A stretch of 30,494 nt of DNA from a virus. Shown piece after piece: positions 1 to 6,654 of the stretch. The stretch spans positions 1-30,494 of the IMG/VR virus record IMGVR_UViG_3300021131_000037; one strand, 5' to 3'. The notes beneath the pieces are model-generated. The model saw only the letters and a list, made by a program, of their open reading frames with translations, was not told where the DNA came from and made no database searches. How positions within the stretch are numbered: position 1 is the first letter of the stretch; the number at the start of each line of letters is the position of its first letter. A program made the translations under genes and the position numbers.

Positions 1-105
1 CAGCAAATCATACTCACCGACTTTCCTAATCATCCCGCCGTGCCGAAAATCAAAGCTGCACTGGCGGCGCAAAAAACAAAATACGCGAGCACGCCTAACA
101 GTTAA
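1..105 (+). CDS. 3' end of an unidentified gene
   Basis: Frame 1 is open from the first base to a TAA at 103-105 and gives 34 C-terminal residues, including LTDFPNHPAVPKIKAAL and ending ASTPNS. The start lies outside the window. I do not recognise the family. The A/K-rich helical tail does not show whether this is a phage gene or a host gene next to the integrase. It runs in the same direction as the integrase, 30 bp upstream of it. Confidence 0.5.
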   Translation, partial: QQIILTDFPNHPAVPKIKAALAAQKTKYASTPNS

Positions 106-134
106 TTGAACAACGCTAACTTTGTTTATTTTTT

Positions 135-1124
135 ATGACCGCCATTGAAATGCTGAAATCTGCCATTGCTGAACAGGCTTGCGATGATGATACGTTTCAG
201 CAATACGCCTTTTGGATTCGTAAGATTTATCATCATCTGAAAATTCCGGCATCGCAATGGATGACGGCAGACATGAATAAAGGGTTAATGTGGCTTCGGT
301 CGGAAAATTATGCGGATGGATCGCAGCGGTGCGCTTTGTGTGCGGTGGTTTTCTTTTTCAAGCACGTTTTGAAGCGTGAACTTGGGCGACTGGATTTACC
401 CGCTATGCCTAAGCAACGAAAGCATTTGAAGGAAGTTCCAACCCGCGAGGAAGTGGCCAAGTTAATCATGCTTTTACGGGATGAATTTCGGTTGATGGGA
501 GGATTGATGTATGGCGGTGGAACTCGCGTCAAAGAAACATGTAAGCTGCGCGTCAAGGATTTTGATTTCGACAACTGCGAAATCCGCATCCACAACGACA
601 CGGCCAAAGGTAATAAATCACGGTTGCCGCCATTGCCAGAAGCGATGATTCCGGCGTTGAAAGATTATTTTTCTAACAAACGCCGCGAACTTTACGAGCG
701 CGATCTAGCGCAAGGTTGGGGCTATGTCGAATTGCCCGGACGGTTGGCGAACAAATACAAATCGGCCAACCGTGAATATGGTTGGCAATTCGCTTTTCCA
801 TCGCGAACGGTTTCACCGACCGGCTACCGCTGGCATATTACGCCAGAAGCATTTCAAAACGAACTTCGTGATGCGCGCAAAATCGCGGGCATCATTAAGC
901 CCGTCACGCCACATACATTGCGCCACGCCTTCTGCACTCATGCGTTAGAAAACGGAACAGAGTTTGAAACCGTCCGCAAATGGATGGGGCATGAAGATGC
1001 CAACACGACTTTGATTTACGCGCACAGCACGAAGCGCGGTGAATCGCCGATGGATTTTGGCCGCAACTTGCGCCAATTCCAAATGCCGCCGCAAATTACA
1101 TTTGATTCGGTTAGTAGCAATTGA
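135..1124 (+). CDS. Tyrosine recombinase, integron-integrase-like (IntI family)
   Basis: Site-specific recombinase of 329 residues, expected to integrate or excise the element by cutting DNA through a covalent tyrosine link. The tyrosine-recombinase catalytic set is visible: R131 (GGTRVKE), lysines near 158-161, H260-T-L-R263, H286 in MGHED and nucleophile Y295 in LIYAHS. The N-terminal 90 residues fit a SAM-like core-binding domain. The stretch 185-235 (ELYERDLAQGWGYVELP, NKYKSANREYGWQFAFPS) follows the pattern I know as specific to integron integrases, LHExDLAxGxGxVxLPxAL...EWxWQYVFPS. The final SPMDF matches the usual IntI end. ATG at 135 follows a T-rich leader with no clear Shine-Dalgarno. 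An ordinary phage integrase is the alternative, but the IntI-type insertion argues for an IntI relative. Confidence 0.88.
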   Translation: MTAIEMLKSAIAEQACDDDTFQQYAFWIRKIYHHLKIPASQWMTADMNKGLMWLRSENYADGSQRCALCAVVFFFKHVLKRELGRLDLPAMPKQRKHLKEVPTREEVAKLIMLLRDEFRLMGGLMYGGGTRVKETCKLRVKDFDFDNCEIRIHNDTAKGNKSRLPPLPEAMIPALKDYFSNKRRELYERDLAQGWGYVELPGRLANKYKSANREYGWQFAFPSRTVSPTGYRWHITPEAFQNELRDARKIAGIIKPVTPHTLRHAFCTHALENGTEFETVRKWMGHEDANTTLIYAHSTKRGESPMDFGRNLRQFQMPPQITFDSVSSN

Positions 1125-1180
1125 TTTCGCCGCTATTGGATAACCCACACTTTTTAATTTTAGCCGAAGTTTAATTTTTA

Positions 1181-2038
1181 ATGATTTGTTACGCCATCAA
1201 GGATTGGGATAAGCACTTCGAGAATTCGGAGAGCCGCAAGATCAAGTCGCTGACGTGGTTGCCTGTGAAAAACAAGCATGATGGAAAGGGCTATCGGCGC
1301 GTGGTTGCACACCCTAAGAGCATTCAGGTGTTTTGCGCTTGGAATCTGATGATTCAGGTTGCCAGCAAAATGCCGGTGCGGGGTGTCCTGCGCGACGAGG
1401 ACGGTCCAATCACAACGTCTGACCTGAGCTTTAAGACCGGCTACCCGGAGCACATCTTCGAGGAGGCTTTTAAAGTCCTGTCGGATAACAAAGTAGGTTG
1501 GTTGGTGCAGGTAAAAGACACGGAAAATCCGCCGGTGCTGGGAGATTCTCCCGACGCATCCGTGGATGTCGGGATAGAAGGGAATGGAAGGGAACAGAAG
1601 GGAACAGAAGGGAATGGAACAGAACCACCCCCCTTGCCCCCTTCGGGGGAAAAAGTGGTGGCAAAAGGGGAGTTGCAGTTGCGGGCAGAGCGGTTGATGC
1701 GGCGGAAGCCGGAGACGCCTTTGACCGAGAAGGAGCGGCGGGCATTTGCTAAAAACAGAGCCGCGATTATTGGAACTTCCGAAGAAGATTGGCTGGTGTT
1801 GGAAGCGTTTTACGCCGCGCCGCAAGCGCAGACGTATGCGCGGAAAGACCTGCTGACGTTGGTAAATAACTGGAACGGTGAAATAGACCGGGCGAAAGCC
1901 TGGCACAAAAATCCAAATGCAAACAGCAAGCGTGTTAATACCCGAAACCTTGGCACAACTGAAACGGCTGAAAGTAAATCCGCCGATGTCCAAAAGTTCC
2001 TTGAATCACAAGGTCAATCCCATGATGCCACTGCTTAA
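1181..2038 (+). CDS. Putative phage replication initiator (O/DnaD-like role)
   Basis: A protein of 285 residues directly upstream of, and overlapping, a DnaC-like helicase loader. This is the usual place for a phage initiator such as lambda O or a DnaD-type protein. The N-terminal ~110 residues look like a winged helix (ITTSDLSFKTGYPEHIFEEAFKVL resembles a helix-turn-helix). The centre, about 120-165, is a low-complexity linker rich in G, E, N and P, encoded by five 10-bp tandem repeats. The C-terminal part is helical and could bind the loader or helicase. ATG 1181 follows TTAATTTTTA. No catalytic motif is visible. The role is inferred from position and architecture, not from a diagnostic motif. 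Confidence 0.55.
   Translation: MICYAIKDWDKHFENSESRKIKSLTWLPVKNKHDGKGYRRVVAHPKSIQVFCAWNLMIQVASKMPVRGVLRDEDGPITTSDLSFKTGYPEHIFEEAFKVLSDNKVGWLVQVKDTENPPVLGDSPDASVDVGIEGNGREQKGTEGNGTEPPPLPPSGEKVVAKGELQLRAERLMRRKPETPLTEKERRAFAKNRAAIIGTSEEDWLVLEAFYAAPQAQTYARKDLLTLVNNWNGEIDRAKAWHKNPNANSKRVNTRNLGTTETAESKSADVQKFLESQGQSHDATA
1571..1620 (+). repeat. Five 10-bp tandem repeats inside the initiator gene (candidate iterons)
   Basis: Five consecutive units: GGGATAGAAG, GGAATGGAAG, GGAACAGAAG, GGAACAGAAG, GGAATGGAAC. Ten is not a multiple of three, so the repeat is read in changing frames and is conserved as DNA, not as peptide. The position in the middle of an initiator gene, at helical periodicity, recalls the iterons inside lambda O. 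A slippage-generated linker is the alternative. Confidence 0.75.
1637..1649. other. GC hairpin downstream of the 10-bp repeats
   Basis: CCCCC-TTC-GGGGG forms a perfect 5-bp stem 17 bp after the repeat array, inside the initiator gene. It is followed by AAAAAG. It could help strand opening or priming. The sequence shows only the symmetry. Confidence 0.4.
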
Positions 2039-2597
2039 AACTCCTTGGCAACAACGCCGATTGGCCTTGGCCGTCACGCATCCAAAGGTGCAGGAAATGG
2101 CGGATGCCGCAGAGGAATTGTGCCGGCGATGGCTGGTGAACGATCCGCAACTGCTGGTGCTCGTCGGCAACACGGGCACAGGCAAAACACACACAGCTAA
2201 AGCTGTGGCGAAGTTTGCGCGGGCGTCATCGGTGGTGGCGTTTGAAAGCAAGGCGTGGGGTGAGCGCAAAGTGCCATCAGTGCATTACCTGTCATGGCCG
2301 GAAGCGGCGGGTCGGTTCAATGAAAAAAACTTGGGCGATATGGAAGATGCCATTTCTGCGGACTTGTTGGTTTTGGACGATGTGGGTGCGGAAAACGACC
2401 CGTTCAAAATCTGCGCGGACAAATTCTGCCAGATTCTTTCACGTCGGGAATTCAAGTTCACGGTGCTGACTACCAACATTGCACCGTCGGCGTGGGCAGA
2501 GCAATTCGACGGGCGCATCACAGATCGGCTGATGCGTAATTCAAAAATCGTCAACTTAACCGGCGTGCCCAGCTACGCCATTGCGAAATTAACTTAA
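2022..2597 (+). CDS. DnaC/IstB-like AAA+ ATPase, putative helicase loader
   Basis: AAA+ ATPase of 191 residues expected to load the replicative helicase. From ATG 2022: Walker A GNTGTGKT at about 49-56, Walker B LLVLDD at 115-120, sensor I VLTTN at 148-152, and arginine-finger-type RITDRLMR at 165-172. These match the DnaC/IstB group, and the length fits a short phage DnaC-like loader. Alternative in-frame ATGs are 1986 and 2025. I prefer 2022 because AAGG lies at 2010-2013 and the overlap with the upstream gene is then 17 bp. The overlap implies translational coupling with the putative initiator. Confidence 0.85.
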   Translation: MMPLLKTPWQQRRLALAVTHPKVQEMADAAEELCRRWLVNDPQLLVLVGNTGTGKTHTAKAVAKFARASSVVAFESKAWGERKVPSVHYLSWPEAAGRFNEKNLGDMEDAISADLLVLDDVGAENDPFKICADKFCQILSRREFKFTVLTTNIAPSAWAEQFDGRITDRLMRNSKIVNLTGVPSYAIAKLT

Positions 2598-2605
2598 AAC
2601 CTTTT

Positions 2606-3208
2606 ATGAATCCAAACGAACATCACGAGACAGGGGAAGAAATTGAGGTGGATGAGGTGGTGGCGGAAGTTTCCGCTCCCGGCTTCGCCGGTTCGGGTGA
2701 CGGCGCCCGCGCGGAGTTGCGCATGGCGTTGTTGGCGGATTTTGGCGGGGCGAATTTCACGCCGGCGTTGTGCGATGAATTGTTGGATGCGCTGGCCGAG
2801 CGTGGGGCGTTGCGCGGATCGCGGGCGTCGGCGGAATCGCCCACGGATGGCAAGTGGCGGCAACTGGCGGCAACGTGTTTGAAGATTCTGGCTTACATCG
2901 TGGCGCATCCGAGTCCGTCGGCCATTTTTGCGGCGTTGTATGTGCAGAATGTGGCGATGTTGGACGACATCCTGGGCGGGTTGAACCAGCAACAGTTCGC
3001 CGAGACGTTGGTGGGCAAAAAGACGATTGGTTTCCGCGAGGACGGCTCGACGTATTCCAAGAATCTGGAACAGACCAAGGCGGCGGTGAACAACGCGGTG
3101 AAGGATGCGCAGAAATACTTTCAACGGCCGCCGCGCGACGACCAGCGCAGCGCCGCGACCTGCGCGAAACAAAGTGAAGTGCGCAAGGGACAACTGGTGG
3201 AGGCGTGA
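2606..3208 (+). CDS. Hypothetical phage protein
   Basis: 200 residues, not recognised. The N-terminus is acidic (GEEIEVDEVVAEV), the middle is helical with a hydrophobic run near 92-115 (CLKILAYIVAHPSPSAIFAAL) that looks like a buried helix, and the C-terminus is lysine- and arginine-rich with DGSTYSKNLEQTKAAVNNAV. It starts 8 bp after the loader gene, so it belongs to the replication operon. Its end lies 19 bp before the methyltransferase TTG start. Confidence 0.6.
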   Translation: MNPNEHHETGEEIEVDEVVAEVSAPGFAGSGDGARAELRMALLADFGGANFTPALCDELLDALAERGALRGSRASAESPTDGKWRQLAATCLKILAYIVAHPSPSAIFAALYVQNVAMLDDILGGLNQQQFAETLVGKKTIGFREDGSTYSKNLEQTKAAVNNAVKDAQKYFQRPPRDDQRSAATCAKQSEVRKGQLVEA

Positions 3209-3227
3209 ACCACAACCCACAAAACCA

Positions 3228-3965
3228 TTGAATGAGCTACACTTATTTGCAGGAGCGGGGGGGGGTATTCTCGGTGGAATGCTGCTCGGACATACCTGCG
3301 TGTGCGCTGTCGAAATCGAGCCATACTGCCGTGAAATCCTTTTGCAAAGACAGCGCGACGAAGTATTGCCGCGATTCCCAATTTGGGACGACGTGCGAAC
3401 CTTTGACGGCAAACCGTGGCACGGATTTGTTGACGTTGTTTGCGGCGGATTCCCGTGTCAAGACATTAGCACACAAAGCGCCGTGTTTGGAAATCACGCC
3501 GGAATTGACGGTAAGCGCAGCGGATTGTGGCGCGAATACGTTCGCATCATTGGCGAAATACGACCGCGTTTCGCATTCATTGAAAACTCGCCAAACCTTG
3601 TTGTTCGAGGACTCGACCGAGTGCTTTGTGACCTTGCCGCGCTGGGGTATTCTGCTCGATGGGGAATTATCGGAGCAAACGCCGCCGGCGCAGATCACTT
3701 GCGCGAACGTATCTGGATTGTTGCCGACCGTGATGGCTTCCGATTGGAAGGGCGGCACGACGGCGATTCGCAAAGACCGGGGCGACCAGCGATTAGACCA
3801 ATGGCGCGATTACGTCAAATGCAAGTTCGGACTGACTTACCCGCACCCGACGCATTCGGAAATGCGAATGGGTTGGCCCGAAAACTGGACCGACTTAAAG
3901 CCGTTGGCAACGGACAATTTCCAGCAGTGGCAGCACTCGCATGGAAAATACTTTCAGGAAATTAA
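3228..3965 (+). CDS. C5 cytosine-specific DNA methyltransferase
   Basis: Transfers methyl from SAM to cytosine C5. From TTG 3228 the 245-residue product has motif I ELHLFAGAGGGILGG (SAM site, residues 3-17), motif IV GGFPCQDIS with catalytic C77, motif VI ENSP at 119-122, motif VIII-like RERIWIVA at 159-166 and motif X LKAVGNGQFPAVAALAW near the end. The target-recognition region (about 168-215) is short and arginine-rich. No ATG precedes motif I nearby, and MNELHLFAGAGG is the usual N-terminus of phage homologues, so I chose the TTG. A run of nine G at 3257-3265 encodes the motif I glycines. The same DNA encodes another long frame (3232-3972). Probable role: self-methylation against restriction. 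Confidence 0.88.
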   Translation: MNELHLFAGAGGGILGGMLLGHTCVCAVEIEPYCREILLQRQRDEVLPRFPIWDDVRTFDGKPWHGFVDVVCGGFPCQDISTQSAVFGNHAGIDGKRSGLWREYVRIIGEIRPRFAFIENSPNLVVRGLDRVLCDLAALGYSARWGIIGANAAGADHLRERIWIVADRDGFRLEGRHDGDSQRPGRPAIRPMARLRQMQVRTDLPAPDAFGNANGLARKLDRLKAVGNGQFPAVAALAWKILSGN

Positions 3966-3972
3966 CAATTAA
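3232..3972 (+). CDS. Overprinted phage protein, second plus-strand frame over the methyltransferase
   Basis: An ATG-initiated frame of 246 residues that begins 4 nt after the methyltransferase TTG and ends 7 nt after its stop, so the two genes are almost coextensive. The product does not look like a random shadow. It contains ADSRVKTLAHKAP, FASLAKYDRVSHSLKTRQ, TLPRWGILLDGELSEQTPP, SGLLPTVMASDWKGG, HPTHSEMRMGWPENWTDL and KPLATDNFQQWQHSHG. This is the order I associate with a phage protein family usually seen beside C5 methyltransferases (LAKYDxxxxSWKT, WPRWGxMxxGE, PTPxAxDxKG, MGWPxGWTDLKPLA). The motif WTDLKPLATDNFQQW is the shifted reading of the motif X codons of the methyltransferase. Function unknown. 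Confidence 0.6.
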   Translation: MSYTYLQERGGVFSVECCSDIPACALSKSSHTAVKSFCKDSATKYCRDSQFGTTCEPLTANRGTDLLTLFAADSRVKTLAHKAPCLEITPELTVSAADCGANTFASLAKYDRVSHSLKTRQTLLFEDSTECFVTLPRWGILLDGELSEQTPPAQITCANVSGLLPTVMASDWKGGTTAIRKDRGDQRLDQWRDYVKCKFGLTYPHPTHSEMRMGWPENWTDLKPLATDNFQQWQHSHGKYFQEINN

Positions 3973-3997
3973 AATTCAAAACAAACACAAAAAAACT

Positions 3998-4783
3998 ATG
4001 AGCAACAAAAAATCAAACAAACCTGTGGTGCATCGCGGGGCGGTGGTCACGGAAACCGAGCGCGAGGAGGTGATGCAGCCGGAAACGAATCGCGCGGCGT
4101 ATCTGGCCGCGAATCCCGAAGCGAAGCGCGTTCACGAGGCGCACATCGCGCGGTTCACGGCGGGGTATCACGGTTGGCAGGGGGCGACGGCGTTTGCGGC
4201 GGCGATTCAGCGGATTCGCCAGAATCCCAAGATGGATATGGCAGCGGTGGAAAGCGAGATCACGCGGGCATTGCCGTTGCGTCTGACGGCGCGAGCGTTC
4301 GTGCTCAAGGCGGATGACGTGCGCGATTTGGGCAATATCCTGATTGAATGGCAGGAGACGTTGCCGGGGCGCAAGTTCACGCGGGATTTTTACGAGCAAC
4401 ACAAGGCGGAATTCACGGATGAAGCGGGCTTGGTGATTCCGTTTGAACAGTTGGAATGGTTGATGCGCGTGGCGCGCAGCGAGCAATCGCCGGTGGACGA
4501 TTTATTGACGGCGTGGAAGTGTCGCCAGCCGATGTTGTTGGCGCTTGGTTTGGAAGATGCGGAGCGGCCGCCGGGCAAGCCGGTGGCGCCGAGTGATCCG
4601 CTGACGCAGTTGCAGGAGATTTTTAATCCGGCGGAAATCGCGGAGCGGTGGACGGCGTTCAAGAATAATCCGCGCTACTGTCCGAATGGCGTGCTGCGGG
4701 ATGAATGGCGCGAGATGTTGGCGGAACAATGGAAGCCGGCGTTCAAGATGGTGGATGAGGTGAAGGCGGCGCTTGGGGTTTAA
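3998..4783 (+). CDS. Hypothetical phage protein
   Basis: 261 residues, not recognised. It is mainly helical and charged, with a basic N-terminus (MSNKKSNKPVVHRGAVV). The central GRKFTRDFYEQHKAEFTDEAGLVIPFEQLEWLMRV and the C-terminal NNPRYCPNGVLRDEWREML recall protein-interaction or DNA-metabolism accessory proteins, but no catalytic motif is visible. I chose ATG 3998 after an A-rich leader over an upstream in-frame ATG at 3941 inside the methyltransferase. The stop at 4783 abuts the ACACGGAT repeat. Confidence 0.6.
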   Translation: MSNKKSNKPVVHRGAVVTETEREEVMQPETNRAAYLAANPEAKRVHEAHIARFTAGYHGWQGATAFAAAIQRIRQNPKMDMAAVESEITRALPLRLTARAFVLKADDVRDLGNILIEWQETLPGRKFTRDFYEQHKAEFTDEAGLVIPFEQLEWLMRVARSEQSPVDDLLTAWKCRQPMLLALGLEDAERPPGKPVAPSDPLTQLQEIFNPAEIAERWTAFKNNPRYCPNGVLRDEWREMLAEQWKPAFKMVDEVKAALGV

Positions 4784-4812
4784 CCACGGATAGACACGGA
4801 TGAACACGGATT
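4784..4812 (+). repeat. CACGGAT dispersed repeat, three units
   Basis: CCACGGATAGACACGGATG then AACACGGATT fills the whole gap between two genes and ends at the next ATG. It belongs to the dispersed ACACGGATT/ACACGAATT family found at least seven more times in the window. Confidence 0.8.
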
Positions 4813-5187
4813 ATGAAAAACAAACCGAGAAAGAATGAAGTGCCGTTGAAAGAGTTTTTTTATACGGAAGCGGAAAAGCACGGCGTATCGTCGCACATGG
4901 TGGCTGTCCGTTTTTATCGTGGCGAATACAAAGGATTGAAAATTCGGCGAGTGAATAAGCGCGTGGTGTATGTGGATGCGCGGGCGGCGTCGTGCGAAAA
5001 CTTTGGCGAAATAAATCCACGTCCGGGCGAAATCCCGTTGAAAAACTGGTGGGCAGCCCAAGCGGAAAAGCTGGGCGTTAATTGGAAGTGTGTCGCGCAA
5101 CGGTTTTATCGCGGGTTGTTACCGTTGCCACCGATGCGCCGGGTGTATCGCACGTTGGTTTATGTGCAGACCGGAGTGCCGGCATGA
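4813..5187 (+). CDS. Small protein with an internal tandem duplication
   Basis: 124 residues made of two copies of a ~47-residue unit. The first (about 9-54) reads EVPLKEFFYTEAEKHGVS...VAVRFYRG...IRRVNKRVVYV and the second (about 73-119) EIPLKNWWAAQAEKLGVN...VAQRFYRG...MRRVYRTLVYV. Each unit looks like a small helix-turn-helix (AEKxGVsxxxVxxRFYRG) followed by a short beta hairpin, so DNA binding is plausible. The gene starts directly at the end of a CACGGAT repeat and overlaps the RusA gene by 4 nt (ATGA). I do not recognise a named family. Confidence 0.65.
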   Translation: MKNKPRKNEVPLKEFFYTEAEKHGVSSHMVAVRFYRGEYKGLKIRRVNKRVVYVDARAASCENFGEINPRPGEIPLKNWWAAQAEKLGVNWKCVAQRFYRGLLPLPPMRRVYRTLVYVQTGVPA

Positions 5188-5630
5188 AATCGCTGGCGCA
5201 ACGCATCAAGGAACAGTTGGCGGCGCAAAAACCGCGTGTAAAAGCGGCGCTGGTGTCGCGCGCGGAGCTTTTGACGTTGACCATCAGCGGACAGGTTTGC
5301 GGCGGCAAAAACAACATGGGCGTGACGCGCACGGGCAAACATTATCCGAAACCGGAGTTTGTGAAATGGCGCGGGGCGGTGTTGTGGGAAATCAAAAACC
5401 AATTGCCGCGTCCGTTCACGCCGTTCGCGCAACGGTGTCTGGTGCAGATGGATTATGTGGCTACGGATAATCAGCGCCGCGATTTTCCGGCGGTGTGCGA
5501 TGCGCTTTGGCACGTTTTGGAAAAAGCGGGCGTGGTGACGGATGACACGTTGTTGTGGGTGGAAAGCAGCACGCGAAAAGTGAACAAAGATAATCCGGGT
5601 GTGACGCTGCGGATTCGATTGGAGCAATAA
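5184..5630 (+). CDS. rusA: RusA-like Holliday junction resolvase
   Basis: 148 residues, expected to cut four-way DNA junctions in recombination or to debranch DNA before packaging. The diagnostic stretch is about 90-124: DYVATDNQRRDFPAVCDALWHVLEKAGVVTDDTLLW. It matches the RusA pattern DxDNxxKxxxDaLxxxgvxxDDsqv, with aspartates near 95, 100, 106 and 120-121 as metal ligands. Canonical RDxDNxxK is altered to TDNQRRDFPA. The N-terminal LTISGQVCGGKNNM corresponds to the RusA beta strand that normally carries P-S-N-R or similar. ATG 5184 overlaps the upstream stop by 4 nt. Confidence 0.82.
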   Translation: MKSLAQRIKEQLAAQKPRVKAALVSRAELLTLTISGQVCGGKNNMGVTRTGKHYPKPEFVKWRGAVLWEIKNQLPRPFTPFAQRCLVQMDYVATDNQRRDFPAVCDALWHVLEKAGVVTDDTLLWVESSTRKVNKDNPGVTLRIRLEQ

Positions 5631-5634
5631 ATTT

Positions 5635-5880
5635 ATGGATGCAATCAACGAAAAAGAATTGGCGGACATCGCGCAGGAATTGGGGCGCGAGGTGTATGGC
5701 GGCAAGTTGAATTTCGGCGAAGTTCGCACGGATGATTTTATCACTTGGTATCAGGCGCGGAAGTTTATTGAAACCAAGCATGGACAGGACGGCGCCATCG
5801 GCATCGGCGAATACGACATTCAAAGCGTGCTGGATATGTTTGAAGAATGGGTGGTGGAAACAAAACAATTAAAAACATGA
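5635..5880 (+). CDS. Hypothetical protein
   Basis: 81 residues, acidic and probably all helical, with the core FITWYQARKFIETKHGQDGAIGIGEYDIQSVLDMF. ATG 5635 follows AATAAATTT, the A/T leader typical of this genome. It overlaps the next gene by 4 nt. No family recognised. The location between rusA and ssb suggests an accessory role in DNA metabolism. Confidence 0.6.
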   Translation: MDAINEKELADIAQELGREVYGGKLNFGEVRTDDFITWYQARKFIETKHGQDGAIGIGEYDIQSVLDMFEEWVVETKQLKT

Positions 5881-6194
5881 GCGAATTATTTGAAATACCC
5901 GTGTGCGAATCGCCACGGTTGAAGTGGTTGAACCGCGTCAAACGCGAATTGAAGATTTTCACGCAAGCGGACGTGGACGGCAAATGGATGGCGTTTTCCA
6001 TGACGAAAGCTGTTGAATTTCTGGATGGCTACGATTTGACCGCCGAACAAAAAACCGCTGGTTTTGCGTTGTTTGCCGGTTACTGCCGATTGCTGGATGA
6101 ATCCGGCCAACTCGCCGACCACGAACCAACCGAAGAAGATGCGATTATCAAGGTCGCAACCAAGCACGGTTACAAGTTGTGGAATGAAGAATGA
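5877..6194 (+). CDS. Hypothetical protein
   Basis: 105 residues, soluble, with LKWLNRVKRELKIFTQADVDGKWMAFSM and MTKAVEFLDGYDLTAEQKTAGFALFAGYCRLLDESGQL. It is predicted to be largely helical and has no catalytic motif I can see. The start ATG overlaps the upstream TGA (ATGA at 5877-5880), so the pair is translationally coupled. It precedes ssb by 27 bp. Confidence 0.6.
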   Translation: MSELFEIPVCESPRLKWLNRVKRELKIFTQADVDGKWMAFSMTKAVEFLDGYDLTAEQKTAGFALFAGYCRLLDESGQLADHEPTEEDAIIKVATKHGYKLWNEE

Positions 6195-6221
6195 CTCACG
6201 CGCTTTGGTGAGCAAACAATT

Positions 6222-6650
6222 ATGAGCAATTTTAACAAAGTCTTATTGATGGGGCGTTTGGTGCGTGATCCTGAACTAAAATATACGCCCAAGGGCACGG
6301 CGGTTGCCAAAATCGGTTTGGCGGTGAACCGCGTCTGGACGAACGAAGCGGGCGAGAAGAAGGAAGAATGCACGTTTGTAGATTGCGATGTTTTTGGCCG
6401 CACGGCGGAAAATTGCGGTCAATACCTCAAGAAAGGTCGTCCGGTGCTAGTTGAAGGCAGGCTGCGCCTGTCCACCTGGGACGACAAAGAAACGGGTGCG
6501 AAGAAATCGCGGCTGGGTGTGGTGGCCGAGACGATTCAATTCCTACCAAGCGGGCAACGTGACCAGCGTGACGCTGGACCCAATAGCGAAGGTGCGCAAC
6601 CGGATGCACCCGTTGAGCCGCAAGCCGATTCCGACGAACCGCCGTTTTGA
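6222..6650 (+). CDS. ssb: Single-stranded DNA-binding protein
   Basis: 142 residues. The OB-fold N-terminus NFNKVLLMGRLVRDPELKYTPKGTAVAKIGLAVNR and the later EECTFVDCDVFGRTAENCGQYLKKGRPVLVEGRLR are classic SSB. A disordered linker from about 108 leads to the acidic tip DSDEPPF, equivalent to the DDDIPF tail that recruits partner proteins. It protects single strands at the phage replication fork. The length is slightly below the E. coli protein (178). ATG 6222 follows AACAATT. Confidence 0.97.
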   Translation: MSNFNKVLLMGRLVRDPELKYTPKGTAVAKIGLAVNRVWTNEAGEKKEECTFVDCDVFGRTAENCGQYLKKGRPVLVEGRLRLSTWDDKETGAKKSRLGVVAETIQFLPSGQRDQRDAGPNSEGAQPDAPVEPQADSDEPPF

Positions 6651-6654
6651 TTTT

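Noticed and set aside
3105-3227. N-terminal extension of the methyltransferase to ATG 3105
   Set aside because: It would overlap the previous gene by 100 bp with R- and N-rich sequence and no homology to methyltransferase N-termini, which begin right before ELHLFAGAGG.
3243-3773. Antisense 176-codon frame opposite the methyltransferase
   Set aside because: It has no family signature and no start context. Long open antisense frames are common in this base composition.
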